Part shown: positions 33,369 through 43,586 of the stretch, piece after piece | Position numbering within the stretch: position 1 is the stretch's first letter | Layout of the letters: every line of letters begins with the position of its first letter | Assembly (NCBI GenBank): GCA_948144175.1 | Contig: CANXME010002062.1 | Span: 372,001 to 436,000, forward strand | Reading direction: 5' to 3' | DNA: 64,000 nt | Source: Closterium sp. NIES-65 | Lineage: Eukaryota > Streptophyta > Zygnematophyceae > Desmidiales > Closteriaceae | Translations under genes and position numbers: made by a program | Notes under the pieces: model-generated | The model's database searches: none | What the model saw: only the letters and a program-made list of their open reading frames with translations | Told to the model about the DNA's origin: nothing

Positions 33369-33598
33369 GGATTCTTCGCATCACCACCTTTGATTCAAAT
33401 TCAAATTCAAGGTGGCGTCCGGTACGCGCTCCCGCCGAAACATGGCCGGAGGATCTGGTGGGCAAGCGGCCAACACTTTCGAACCCCCCGCCAACCCAAC
33501 CGCGAATTCTGCGGGAACCACTACCGTCAGCAATGCGCTTCTGGAGCAACTCATCCAGCGGATTACCACGCTGGAATCTGGAATTCAACAATTGAAGA

Positions 33599-35316
33599 TG
33601 TCAGAATGTTATGTTTGTCTAGCCTGCAGTGGGGTACTCAATAGTGAGTACAGCCCAACTTAGGGTTTCCTTTATGTACTCAACTGCTTGCTAGTGAACC
33701 CCTCTCTCTTCTTCATTTCTCGTTTCTTCACATGGTATCAGAGCATCTACGGTCAAGGCCTGTGGGCCCACCTAACTACTTCCGCTGCTACTCTGTGCAC
33801 TACACGCCCCGTGGCGTGCCCCTCCCGCGACCCTTAGTGGCCCCGTCGCCACCCCCCGCGGCCCCGTCGCCGCCCTTCTCGGCCCCTCACAACCCCTTCG
33901 CGGCCCCGTTGCCGCCCCTTTCAGGCCCCTCGCGGCCCCTTCGCAGCCCGTCGCCGCCCTTCCAGGCCCCTCGCGGCCCCTTTCGCGGCCCCGTCGCCGC
34001 CCCTATCGGCCCCGTCGCCGCCGCCAGCGGCCCCGTCGCCGACCTCTCAGGCCCCTCGCGGCCCCTTCGCGGCCCCGTCGCCGCCGCCTGCGGCCCCGTC
34101 GCCGCCCCTAACGGCCCCGTCGCCGCCCCTATCGGCCCCGTCGCCGCCGCCAGCGGCCCCGTCGCCGACCCTAGCGGCCCCGTCGCCGCCCCTATCGGCC
34201 ACGTCGCCACCTCCAGCGGCCCCGTCGCCGCCACTTGCGACCCCGTCGCCGCCCCTTTCGGCCCCTCCTCGACCCTGCCCCGGCCCTGCCCCGGCCATGC
34301 CCCGTCGCCGGCCGCGGCGCACCGGGGGCACGTGCACTGCCCCCCCCCCCTTTTCCCGTCGCCTGTCAAGGCGACCTGAGGGGGCCGCGTGCGGGAGGGG
34401 CGACCTGGGGGAGGGGGGCGAGCATCGCCCCTTCTGCCGCCTGTTTTGGCGCCCTGGGAGACCGCGCGTCGCCCCCCCCCCCCCCCCCCCCTAACCTCCC
34501 TACCCGCCGTCCCGCCCTGCCCTGTGTTAGGGTCTGGGGGTGGCGAGTAGGGGGTGACGGGTGTGTGGTCTCCCCTGCTCCTCCTCCTCCTTCGTCTCCC
34601 ACTGCTGCAGCTGTCGCTGAGGGGGGTGGATGTGTGGGAGCCTGGGGTTTAGGGTTTAAGGGGGGTGCTGTGGGAGTGGAGCTAGGGTTTTGAGGGAGGT
34701 GGATGTGTGTGAGCCTGCGGTTTAGGGTGTAAGGGGGGTGCTATGGGAGTGGAGCTAGGGTTTGAGCAGGGGGTGTGTGTCGAGAGGTGTGGGGCAGCTG
34801 GAGGAGGTTGTTTGAACGGAGGTTGTCGTCGTGTCGTCAGCAGCACCAGTAGTCCGGGGCGCTGCTCCGGTAGCCCAGTCGTAGCCAGCTGTGCCAGTCG
34901 CCCGTGGGTCCGTTGCTCGTCTGCCGCTAGTCTTAGCCGCGGAGCCAGTTACTCTAGTAGTCCGGAGCGCTGTTCCGGTAGCCGCTGTGCCAGTGTGACT
35001 CCTGTTGCCCGTGTGTCTGCAGCTTCAGCCGTCGCCTCCTATCTCCTCTCCTTTTACAGTCTCGCCTCCTCCTCCTTATTTGCCATTTGTGAATGACTCT
35101 AGCTTTGCTCGCTATTGTGAACTCCTGCTCTATGCCTGCTTGCTCATTGTGCTGATTACACCCCACTTGGGCTATGGGGGTGTGTAAGAATGTTATGTTT
35201 GTCTAGCCTGCAGTGGGGTACTTAATAGTGAGTACAGCCCAACTTAGGGTTTCCTATATGTACTCAACTGCTTGCTAGTGAACCCCTCTCTCTTCTTCAT
35301 TTCTCGTTTCTTCACA
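33599..35316 (+). mobile_element. non-autonomous short-LTR retroelement D (1718 bp)
   Basis: Two 134-bp LTRs (33599-33732 and 35183-35316) with 3 differences by eye, flanked by identical GAAGA (33594-33598 and 35317-35321). The primer site TGGTATCAGAGCATC follows the first LTR and the polypurine tract GCTATGGGGG precedes the second. The 1450-bp interior has no gag or pol domains, so it must use enzymes in trans; its short LTRs and polypurine tract resemble those of the A/B/C copias. Related sequence lies in reverse at 37645-38695. Confidence 0.9.
33830..34330 (+). repeat. Pro/Ala-coding tandem repeats inside D
   Basis: Repeats of GGCCCCGTCGCCGCC(C/G)... of 15 to 30 bp. Open on both strands with PVAAPIGPVAA-type translations. 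Followed by a C-rich run (34471-34489) and two copies of a roughly 80-bp GTGCT.TGGGAGTGGAGCTAGGG unit (34620-34770). Confidence 0.75.
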
Positions 35317-36010
35317 GAAGAATGACGACCCAGCAACCACGCAGCAACCCGAGCAACCGGCCGCTCCAACCAAGGAACCGAGCCCAGCCACCTTCGACCT
35401 CGGGTCAAATTCTTCTGCTCCAACCGCTCCTCGTCCAAGTGACGAAGCCGTGCTTGCAGCCCAAACAAGTTTCTGACCATCTCCAAAATTCGAACGAGCA
35501 CCGTGTTTAGCGGACGTGATTTTTACACTTGGAGCTTCGAGCTGGAACTGCTACTCCAAAACGCGCAAATCTCCTGCTACTTTGACGGAAGCTACGCTGG
35601 AACCACCAGCGATACCGACGACGCGAAAGCGCAATACTACAACGAATCGTTAATGGCTTATAGCGTTCTCCTTCGGAACTTGGCGCCGGCCGAACAGCTC
35701 GACATCCGCCCCTACAAAACTTACCCAGCTCCCGCCCTCGTCGCCTGGAACTACCTCACTAAGACTTACCAACCCAAGGACTCCGTCTCTTCCAGTCGCG
35801 TGCTCCAGGAACTCATGGAAGTCAAAATGGCACATGTCGAGAAGGCAAACACTTACATCTATCGCTGTCGCAGTGTCCAGCGACCAACTTCTGAAGCTGG
35901 GTAACACCATCTCCGAGGACATGTTTGTCACCATTGTCCTCCGAGGACTCGGCCTCCACTAGAATCCTTGCAAAGCCCTGCTTCGCCAACAAGGCATACT
36001 CTCCGAAGCT

Positions 36011-36092
36011 GTCGTACGCTTTGAGGACGACGATGCCACATGCGCGGGCGTGAAGCTGTTGTGCGTTTGCCACGGTGATAATGGTTGGTTCG
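36011..36092. repeat. 82-bp fragment identical to part of element X
   Basis: TGTCGTACGCTTTGAGG to GGTTGGTTCG, the same as 4271-4352, then both sides diverge. In X it is the in-frame protease-region segment; here it sits at the end of copia F gag in the antisense orientation. Confidence 0.8.
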
Positions 36093-36148
36093 AACCTGAA
36101 ACCATGTTAGAACCAGCAGAACCTACTGCTCTGAAACCATGTTAGAAC

Positions 36149-36212
36149 CTGATGAGCAGGAATGGATGAACTAGTAGCAGGATGGGTACAAGTACTTACC
36201 CAAGTACTAACT
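36149..36212 (-). repeat. partial copia LTR fragment
   Basis: GAGCAGGAATGGATGAACTAGTAGCAGGATGGG matches the reverse complement of the copia B LTR end. It abuts the K1 gag. Confidence 0.7.
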
Positions 36213-37300
36213 AGTAGCATTCAGCTCGCGACATTGATGTAAGAGCGCCTCGACGAGCTTCTACGCCAGCTGGAGGAATGAACTCTTGACAATGCGATGC
36301 TCACAGTGGAACGCGACTCCGCACAGCAGCAATCGACGGCAAATGCATCAGTAGAAGCGCTAGCAAATGCAACCGCACATACAGAAGAATCTATTGTCAT
36401 TTCATCGGGGATACCATTGAAACACGACAGTGTGGGATAGCGCTCATGCACAATCCGTGATAGCGCCCCCCAAACTATGCCAAGCATGGAGCGAACTAGA
36501 GAGGCACTGTGAGTAACCACACCTCGCGAAGCCTGTCGCCAAATCAGAATTGCAGCACCCGTCGTGAGCAACGACATAGGTGAGCCGATGCCACTCAAGC
36601 CGCAACTCCCACCCTGTTTCGATCCTAGCCAACGTGTAGGTCCGACGATTCAATTGTGGGTGTTTACGATGAACGTGTTTTTTTAACGTGAATTACGTCA
36701 CATCGGTTGCAGCGAAGATCCGGTATGCCATATCCTTGCTGTGCAGGGCCGCCATGGACCGGTGGCGAGTTATCGTAATGTCACCAAGCGCCACTATCGC
36801 AAGGGGAGAGGCCCTTGGGGCCAGCTATAAAATTGGAGTTCTGCAAAGTCGCCCATTATAGCACGTGGGACGCGTGGTGTGCAGAGCTTCGGTAGCTTAA
36901 CCAGTCAATTGCAGACTCGATCTAAGCATTTTAGAAGTTACGCAATCGTTGGCAGCTTGGGTTAGTTCAAGACTACACAAGCGATAATCTCGCGCTGTGC
37001 GAACAGGTCAGCTACATGCATGAGGCAGAGCGAGTGGATCGCTACGCCGATGGCTTGGAGCCAGAAATCTTGCGGGATTTCTACTTTATGAGATTTCGAA
37101 TTTAATCAAGATCCTGGAGCTCGCCAAGAAGATCAACATACTACATCGTCTGAGGGCGGGGTCCTACCACTATAGCGTACTCAAATTATGACCAAGCATG
37201 CCACTGTACACACTGTCACAACAAATACAGTAGGCGCAGCGCTGCTTCGCGTGCAACATGCCAGGCCACCGTAAGAGCGAATGCCAAGATGAGCTAGAGC
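36213..37300 (+). pseudogene. K1 gag with CCHC knuckle
   Basis: Reads MPSMERTREAL(stop)VTTPREACRQIRIAAPVVSN, LKPQLPPCFDPSQRVGPTIQLW, MDRWRVIV, HEAERVDRYADGLEPEILRDFYF and a zinc knuckle CFACNMPGHRKSEC near 37240. A second cysteine pair (HCTHCHNKY) just upstream lies in another frame. Several stops and frameshifts. Confidence 0.78.
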
Positions 37301-37343
37301 GCCGAGGAGCAGAGCAGGGGGAGGGAGTCCGGAAGGCAGGGAA

Positions 37344-37530
37344 ATGCCATCAGTCAGTAGAGTACGGGTCACTACTGATGGGACTCATTGCTCGCCCGAC
37401 CCTACTGTCCCTCATCAAGTGACTGTACTGATTCACACAATCGATCGGGCTCACCTGAATAAGGAGGGTAAAGCAACGGATTGCCCAGTATTAATTCATG
37501 GGAAGATAGAAGGGACAGCAGCGAAGTTCT
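37344..37530 (+). pseudogene. K1 start of protease region
   Basis: DGTHCSPDPTVPHQVTVLIHTIDRA.. then VLIHGKIEGTAAKFL, the strand that normally leads into the gypsy DSGAS box. The box itself is missing because the sequence switches to a hairpin segment at 37531. Confidence 0.5.
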
Positions 37531-37644
37531 TATCAGAATATCTTTGTGTAACTGCTTGTAGCTACAAGAATCGTGCACCACCAATAGTTTATGATTGCTA
37601 CACTAAACTACAGCTACAGGCAGTTACACAAAGATATTCTGACA
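37531..37644. repeat. 114-bp foldback segment
   Basis: Arms of about 36 bp (37531-37566 and 37608-37644: TATCAGAATATCTTTGTGTAACTGC and its near-perfect complement) around a 40-bp loop. It sits where the 3' LTR of the reversed D-like unit should begin, and starts TGTCAGAAT on minus like the D LTR. Confidence 0.75.
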
Positions 37645-38695
37645 CTCCCCCATAATTGCCTGCAGCAAGAGTTGTGCAACGACACCTCATGGATGGGTAC
37701 ACCAAGCAGAAGAAGAGGCGAAATGAGGAGGAGGAGGGACTCTAAGAGGAGTGGAGATAGGAGGCGATAGATGAAGCCGTAGTCACACGGGCAACAGGAG
37801 CGCCGCGCACAGTGGCTACCGAGCGCACGAGGGCACCGGACTACGGGAGTATCTGGCTCCGCGGCTACGACGAGCGGCAGGAGCAACGGACCCACAGGCG
37901 ATTGGCGAAGCAGGCTCGCTAAGCTACAGAGAGCACGAGGGCTCCGGACGAATGGCGCTGCTGACGACACGACGGCGACCTCCGCTCAACCTCCCCTAAC
38001 AGTCCCATACCCCCTTCTCACACACCCCCTTGCTGCACCCCTGTCTCCACTCCCACGACACCCCCTTAGCTCCACTCCCTCGGCTCCCACACATCCACCC
38101 CCCTTCAACAGCAGCTGCAGCAGTGGGAGACGAAGAAGGAGGAGGAGGAGGGGAAGGGTAGCACCCACACTCATCACCCCCACACCCGCCAACCCCATAC
38201 CCTCCCCCCCATGGCTGCACGAGGGCAGGCGCGGGTGAGGCAGGGGCGGCTGCACTGAGGGCATGCGCAAGTGAGGCAGGGGCAGCTGCACGAGGGTAGG
38301 CGCGGGTGAGGCAGGGGCGGCTGCACGAGGGCAGGCGCGGGTGAGGCAGGGGCGGCTGCACGAGGGCAGGCGCGAGTGAGGCAGGGGCGGCTGCACGAGG
38401 GCAGGCGCGGGTGAGGCAGGGGCGGCTGCACGAGGGCAGGCCCGGGTGAGGCAGGGGCGGCGTCACGGGTTCCAGGGCCGCGCGTCACGGGGTCCAGGGG
38501 CGGCGTCGCGGGGTCCAGGGGCGGCGTCGCGGGCTCCATGGGCGGCGTCGCGGGGTCCAGGGGCGGCGTCGCGGGTGCAGGGCAGGCCCGCACGCGGCCC
38601 GCAGGGCAGCTCGACGGGTAGAACAGGCCCGCGCGCGGCCTGCAGGGCAGCGCAACGGGCAAGAAGCCCGCGCGCGGACGTGGGACGTAGACCAA
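37645..38695 (-). mobile_element. D-like non-autonomous element D2
   Basis: On minus it follows the internal sequence of element D: Pro/Ala-rich repeats, a GGTGT..GGGAGTGGAG.TAGG block (38040-38100), then CGTCAGCAGCGCCATTCG and TGTGGGTCCGTTGCTC, ending at a polypurine tract (ATTATGGGGGAG, 37645-37660). No coding domains. It replaces the protease-RT spacer of K1. Confidence 0.68.
38215..38580 (-). repeat. tandem repeats in D2
   Basis: Six to seven copies of a roughly 36-bp unit (GCACGAGGGCAGGCGCGGGTGAGGCAGGGGCGGCT-like) followed by GGTCCAGGGGCGGCGTCGCG units of about 24 bp. Open on minus as Pro/Ala-rich repeats; no recognisable protein. Confidence 0.78.
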
Positions 38696-39620
38696 CTGCG
38701 AACAGCTAGGATCTCTTCAAAAATCGACTTTCGCGAAGGTTACCACAAAATCCGAGTCAACTTGGCGGACTACGCCACAACAACCTTTAGAATTAGGTGC
38801 GGGTCCTTTGAGTACACGGTGATGCCGCTTGGGCTTACCAACTTGCTCGCGACTCTCCAAATGATGATTAGCGAAGCGTTTGGACCACTTTCAGAAAAAA
38901 AAGTATCCTCGTATACCTCGACGGCATCTTAATTTACAACCAGGACAAGCGGCGTCACTTTGAAAATTCTAGGCGCACATCGGCTACTGACGAAGGGTTT
39001 GAAGTGCGAGTTTTTTTCAGGACCGCCTGGAATTTTGGGGCACGTCGTTTTGGAAGTTGAGGTTAAAGTAGACCTGAAAAAAATGGATACCGTCAAAGCG
39101 CGGCACCCCTTTGACAAACATTTCGGAACTGGGTGCATTCTGCGGTTTGTTGATTATGTGCGTCGGCCCTTCCCCGACATGGAGCGGTTAACAACCCCAC
39201 TAAAAGACTTTTACGTGGTGGGAGAAAGAGCAAGCTACTTTCTTCCCCTGAAAATTGTTCTTGTTCATCGCCCGTGCTACGCATCACCAGCCCACACCAG
39301 TTTATTTGAAGTTTTTACTAATGCTAGCAATGGCTTACAACCCATCGCATACGAATCATGAAAGCTGCACCCGCCCGATAAGGATTACCCGATACACGAC
39401 CGCAAAGTGCTCGCGCCTTCAAAGTGGGTGCTGCAACTTGACCGGCAACGTGAGAGTACGGACAGATTACTACACTACCTTTGCACACAACCTCAGCTTA
39501 ACCCACAACTGATGCGCTTGCTTGATTTTCTCGAGTCAAAATTTCATTACACGGTCACCTATATGAAGGGTGTTTAAAAAAATGTCGTCGACGCACTGAC
39601 CCGCCCAACGTCCTAAGTAC
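38696..39620 (+). pseudogene. K1 reverse transcriptase and RNase H
   Basis: KIDFREGYHKIRV, FRIRCGSFEYTVMPLGLTN, then ILVYLDGILIYNQD: the YLDD active site reads YLDG. LGHVV..KVDLKKMDTVKARHPFDK, FVDYVRRPF, LTTPLKD follow. RNase H pieces: FTNASNGLQPIAYES (stop), LHPPDKDYPIHDRKVLA, YLCTQPQLNPQLMRLLDFLESKFHY, VDALTRP. Frameshifts and stops throughout. Confidence 0.82.
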
Positions 39621-39819
39621 ATACAATACTACTCACCCAGACCATCCCACTGCTCGAGGGGCTACTTACCCACGGCAATTGGACAGACCCATTCTTCACA
39701 GACGGCATAATAAAAATCCGGCAGTAGACATTATTAAAAAAGGAAAAAAAAGATCGAACCTTATTGCTTAGCGCAACTTAGATCGCCACTACCGCCCCGT
39801 CACTTATCTGCCCAATAAC

Positions 39820-40250
39820 ATCGTATTGCTCGACACTGAAAACATCCGCCAGCTCATCACTCCAAAGTTACACCCAAAATATTGCCTGCCATTTCGCGTT
39901 AGTCACATGATCACACCCGTCACTGCCCACCTCCTCTTGCCTGCTGACTGGTACGTTAGCCCGTCTTTCAACATCAGCCTCCTCCGCCCCTACGTTCCGT
40001 CAACATATCAACTGTTTGGCAGCCCGTCTTTCCACACAACTGCCTGTCCAGCATGACTCATCCGTGAAGGAACCAATCATCAGCCCCGAAAAGATAGTAA
40101 GTCACCGAGTTCGCGACCTACATGAATCACGTCGTATTGAGTTCCGGATTTGTTGGAAGCTCCGCACGCCTACGGAAGACAACTAGGTCCCCTGGATAAA
40201 ATTCGAAACCACCACGTCCTCACCGAGCACCTGCGCAGCTAAAAATTTCT
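39820..40250 (+). pseudogene. K1 integrase C-terminus and chromodomain remnant
   Basis: LDTENIRQLITPKLHPKYCLPFRVSHMITPVTAHLLLPADWYVSPSFNISLLRPYVPS, followed by a chromodomain trace (IVSHRVRDLHESRR, LRTPTEDN). Most of the integrase between 39620 and 39820 is missing. Confidence 0.75.
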
Positions 40251-40261
40251 CGACTTACACG

Positions 40262-40342
40262 CGCCTCTTGGGAGAGGAGGTGGAGGGGGGAGGGGGGAAG
40301 GAGGGGGGAGGGGGGGAGGGGGGGGGGGGGGGGAGGGGGGGT
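40262..40342 (+). repeat. G-rich tract
   Basis: GAGGTGGAGGGGGGAGG.. ending in a run of 16 or so G. Sits where a polypurine tract would lie. Strong potential for G-quadruplex and for assembly or sequencing error. Confidence 0.75.
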
Positions 40343-40444
40343 ATGTTAACAGGAATGGAGTGTTGGCCCCGCCCTCGCTTGGGCAACGCCGGCGACTTGG
40401 TCGGATGTACAGGAGTAGCAGCCGACCGTTCACAGTGGGAGAGC

Positions 40445-41370
40445 TGCTCGACAGGCATCGTCAAGCTGCAGGGGACCGCTGGGGTGCTGTTGTGGACCAG
40501 GGAGCTCGACAGCTGCAACTGACTGGTCTGGGTGATGGGTGGGCCGTCGACCAGGAGGGGCAGTTCGACCAGGAGGCCTCTGTCGACCTGCAGCTCGACC
40601 GGGAGGTCTCCGTCGACCTCCAGCTCGACCGGGAGGTCTCCGTCGACCTGCAGTTCGACCAGGGGGTCCTCAGTCGACCTACAGCTCGACCGAGAGCAGT
40701 CCGTCGATCTGCAGCTCGACTGGGAGCAGTCTGACGACCTGCAGCTTCGACCGAGAGGTCGACGGAGCAGTCTGTCGACCTGACAAGTGAGCAGCGGTTG
40801 ACGAGGGGAGCTCGGCGACAACCGTTGACGGTTCTGGTCGACGGAAGGGGTCCATCAACCAGGGGGTAGCTCGTTAGGAGTTGTGGTCGACCAGAAGCAG
40901 TGGTGGTCGACCGGGTCGACCGGGTAACCTGCTCGACGAGTTCTGCGGAGGCACGCGGACGTCGTCGAGGATGCGAAGGCCGCAGGCGACTGCGGGCTGG
41001 TATCTCGGAGTCGATGTGGCTCGTCAGGCACAGACAACAGCCGACGGATGCCCAGCGAGGCAAGTCGGGCCAATCGTCTACGCGCATCTGTGAGCGTGCG
41101 CACTGCTGTGTTCTACGGGGCAACGCTGGACAGCCGCTCTGCTGCAGCGTTGGCACGCCGTCGACCTGCTCTGTTGGCAAGTCGCCCTTCTGCAGTGCTG
41201 GCGCGGCTCCTCTACGCAACGCTGGCAGGTGGTCGACCGAGCTGCGCTGGCGGTCGACCAAGCTAGCAGCAGGGTTGCTAGGTGCCTAATGTAGTCATTG
41301 TTGTCATTGCTTGTTGAATCATTCTGGAATTTCGACTTTGCCTAGTGGAAACTCTTGCTGTTTTCTCCCG
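40445..41370 (+). repeat. GTCGAC-rich dispersed repeat Y1
   Basis: About 40550-40780 is a 30-bp tandem array (CTCGACCGGGAGGTCTCCGTCGACC...), followed by unique sequence dotted with GGTCGACC and ending in CTCTTGCTGTTTTCTCC. The second copy, Y2, is at 24800-25640 in reverse. No protein domain recognised in any frame. Confidence 0.62.
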
Positions 41371-41481
41371 TGAATGCCCAAGCACTAAAGAAATCAGCAA
41401 ACCTACGATCACTCCTAGTAGTTCGTGCCAACCCCTGTAGTCTAGCTCACTACCGTAGTAGAGTGACTCTCCGTAGGGTAG

Positions 41482-41834
41482 TGAAAAGAAAATCCATTTT
41501 CCTTACTTTGCGCCCCTGCTTACCACGTACACGACTGTTCCCGCTATAGTACCGAACAAGTAATCGTTACTACCTCGTAACACTCACCTCGACCACTGTT
41601 CCCGCCACTATTTACATCGCGACCCGACCTTACGACTCGGCTGGTAACCCGCGCTCCGGACCTCCGCCTCAGCAATTCACATCTTCAGCGCCAGGCCTGC
41701 CGTGTACCATACAATTTGCTCGTTACCGTTACCACGCTAGTTCGCTATTTAACAATCGCTCATTCCTTCGCTCAAGGTACTGACTTACTTAGAAAGTGCA
41801 ATCTTTGTTCGTTCACTCACTTGCACTCCTAACA
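41482..41834 (+). repeat. 3' LTR of gypsy K1
   Basis: 353 bp, TGAAAAGAAAATCC to GCACTCCTAACA; same family as 22338-22693 and 41992-42341. The 41371-41481 stretch is short and unassigned. Confidence 0.75.
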
Positions 41835-41991
41835 ACACCTCGTAATGTATTTTTGCAACAAGTTCAGTATGCAGACTTCATTCACAAATAGAGCACGTAA
41901 AGTTGATGTCTGACCTGATTGCGTAAACAATTCTCAGTTGTTATGGAATTCACTTCCTTAAATTCCCAAAGGGTACTTTATTATACGCGAC

Positions 41992-42341
41992 TGTTACGAG
42001 CGCAATTGAGTGAGCGAGCGAGAATTGCACTATCGAAGGAAAACAGTACCATGAGCGAAGGCATGAGCGAAGGACATATAGCGAAACTACAGTGGTAATG
42101 GTAATGTGTGGAAATGGGGTGCGCGACGGGCCTAGCGCCGAGGTTGGAAATTGTCGAGGCGGAGGTCCGGAGCGCGGGTTACCAACCGAACCGTGAGGTT
42201 GGGTCGCGTCGTGAACAGTGGCGGGAACAGTGTCGAAGCGAGTGTCGCGAGTGGTAACGGTTTACTGTTGGGTGCTGGTGGCGGACAGTGGTGTACGCGC
42301 TGAGCAGGGACGCAAAGTAAGAGAAATTAAACTTCCTTACA
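41992..42341 (-). repeat. 3' LTR of gypsy K2
   Basis: 350 bp; on minus TGTAAGGAAGTTTAA to GCTCGTAACA, directly after a polypurine tract AGGGGTGGGGTAG. Faces the K1 LTR tail to tail, giving an inverted repeat with a 157-bp spacer (41835-41991) in which I see nothing. Confidence 0.8.
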
Positions 42342-42489
42342 CTACCCCACCCCTAAGGATGCCCCCCTTATGAAAGCGCGTGTAGATCTCGGTGGCTGCG
42401 CATGTACTTGTCAGAGGTCCACTGGAGATCCCCGATTGATCCTAGGGAAGGGTTACAGGCACGTCAGCCTGGGGGGTTATGGGCGCACT

Positions 42490-43339
42490 GACCCGCCAGT
42501 GAAATAAGCCCTTTTATCCCAATGGTTAGTGGCTGGGATTCTGACAGTACTCGATGAGGATGGGGTGGTTTTCAATTCTGTCCAGGGGAACCCAGTTGTC
42601 TTCAGTGGGTGTGCGGGCTGCCCGCGGATCACGAACTCGATGGCTCAAGATTTTCTCGGGCATAATGATTGCCTCTGTTGGCGGTCGTGTCATGCTGGTT
42701 GGGCGGTTGCGAGGGAGTGGCTGGTGGATGGCACGTATGGGCAAAGCAGGCTGACGTGGAAGGACGGGCTGACTTACCAGTCAGCAGGGAGGAGGAGGTG
42801 GGCGGTGACGGGTGTGATCATGTGGCTGATGCGAAATGGCCCGCAATATTGGGGGCGGGGTTTTGGGGTGATGGGCAGGCGGAGGTTTTGAGTGTCGAGT
42901 AGTACGAGATCGTCGGGCTGGTAAGTGACAGGTCGGCGGTGGCGGTCGGCGTTGCGCTTAGCGATGATGTTTGATTTTTTTTTTTTATTGCGTCTGCTGC
43001 TCGGGTCTATGCTGCTTGTAAAATTTATGCGAACTGTTGCGTGCCTGGCACCGAGTTGTCTTGATTTGGAGTCATGGGTACTGTGGGGTCTTTTCCGTAG
43101 TTTAGGTAAAACGGTGACTGTTGGGTCGTGGCGGATGGCGAGTTATTGTACGCGAACTCGATGAGTGGTAGTGGCTGTTCTCAGGTGGTCGGGCCGTTGC
43201 ACGTGGCTCGGATGAGTTGCTCCATGGTCCGATTTGTTCGTTCTGTCTGTCCGTCGGTCTTAGGGTGGTTCGAAGAAGCTAAATTGTAGTCGCGTGCCGA
43301 ACTGCGGCCACAGGTTCCGCCAGAAGTTGCTGGTGAATT
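42490..43339 (-). pseudogene. K2 integrase C-terminus and chromodomain
   Basis: Minus: FWRNLWPQFGTRL-like, FEPPKTDGQTERTNRTMEQLIRATC (broken frame), then LPITPKPRPQYCGPFRISHMITPVTAHLLLPADW, and the tail IIMPEKILSHRVRD, TEDNWVPLDRIENHPILIEYCQ, a chromodomain-like end. The upstream half continues at 51585 on the other side of element L. Confidence 0.8.
43335..43339. other. target-site duplication of element L (left)
   Basis: GAATT here and TAATT at 51585-51589. The K2 integrase reads GACACGAAATTCACC across the site when the insert is ignored. Confidence 0.6.
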
Positions 43340-43586
43340 GTCGGAACCTCCCCACCTCCCTGCTGCTTGTTCTGTCAGACTCCAGTCCTTGCTGCTCTCT
43401 CCTCCCTTATCTCCTCGGACTGGACTCGTTGGATCTCACCCCTTTGGCTCCCCCCCCTTTACCAGGAACCTCTCTTGCCCTCGTCAGTCTTACTGATTAT
43501 CCTCCTGGTGTGACCTCTGCATGCAGACTCTCTTCCCCTCTCCCTCTTCTCTGGTACTGCTTTTGGTACTGAACTCACCCTTGCCC
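43340..43586 (-). repeat. extra terminal segment A1 outside the 3' LTR of L
   Basis: 247 bp matching A2 at 44272-44518 (for example CACCTCCCTGCTGCTTGTTCTG and TGGATCTCACCCCTTTGGC). A2 is the normal end of the L interior; A1 lies between the LTR and the target duplication. Confidence 0.82.

Larger units (their letters stand above)
33442..35940 (+). pseudogene. copia F gag, split by element D
   Basis: Starts MAGGSGGQAANTFEPPANP at 33442 and is interrupted at 33598 by element D. It resumes at 35322 in the correct frame (QQLK / NDDPATTQQPEQ). A one-base indel near 35460 shifts to the frame holding a clear gag domain: VFSGRDFYTWSFELELLLQ, SLMAYSVLLRNLAPAEQLD, AWNYLTKTYQPKDSVSSSRVLQELMEVKM. It is shifted again near 35890 (DQLLKLGNTISEDMFVTIVLRGLG) and ends by 36000. 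No protease or pol follows. Confidence 0.82.
36213..41834 (+). mobile_element. K-family Ty3/gypsy element K1, decayed, with 3' LTR
   Basis: Plus strand: gag, zinc knuckle, start of protease, a block of inserted/replaced sequence (37531-38695), RT, RNase H, integrase tail with chromodomain, G-rich tract, repeat Y1, 3' LTR 41482-41834. Same family as G3 and K2. Confidence 0.8.

Noticed and set aside
34630-34780. Telomere-like TTTAGGG
   Set aside because: Only two adjacent units inside an 80-bp duplicated block of element D; not an array.
38215-38560. Possible CRISPR-like array
   Set aside because: The units are contiguous tandem repeats without unique spacers, in a eukaryotic retroelement.
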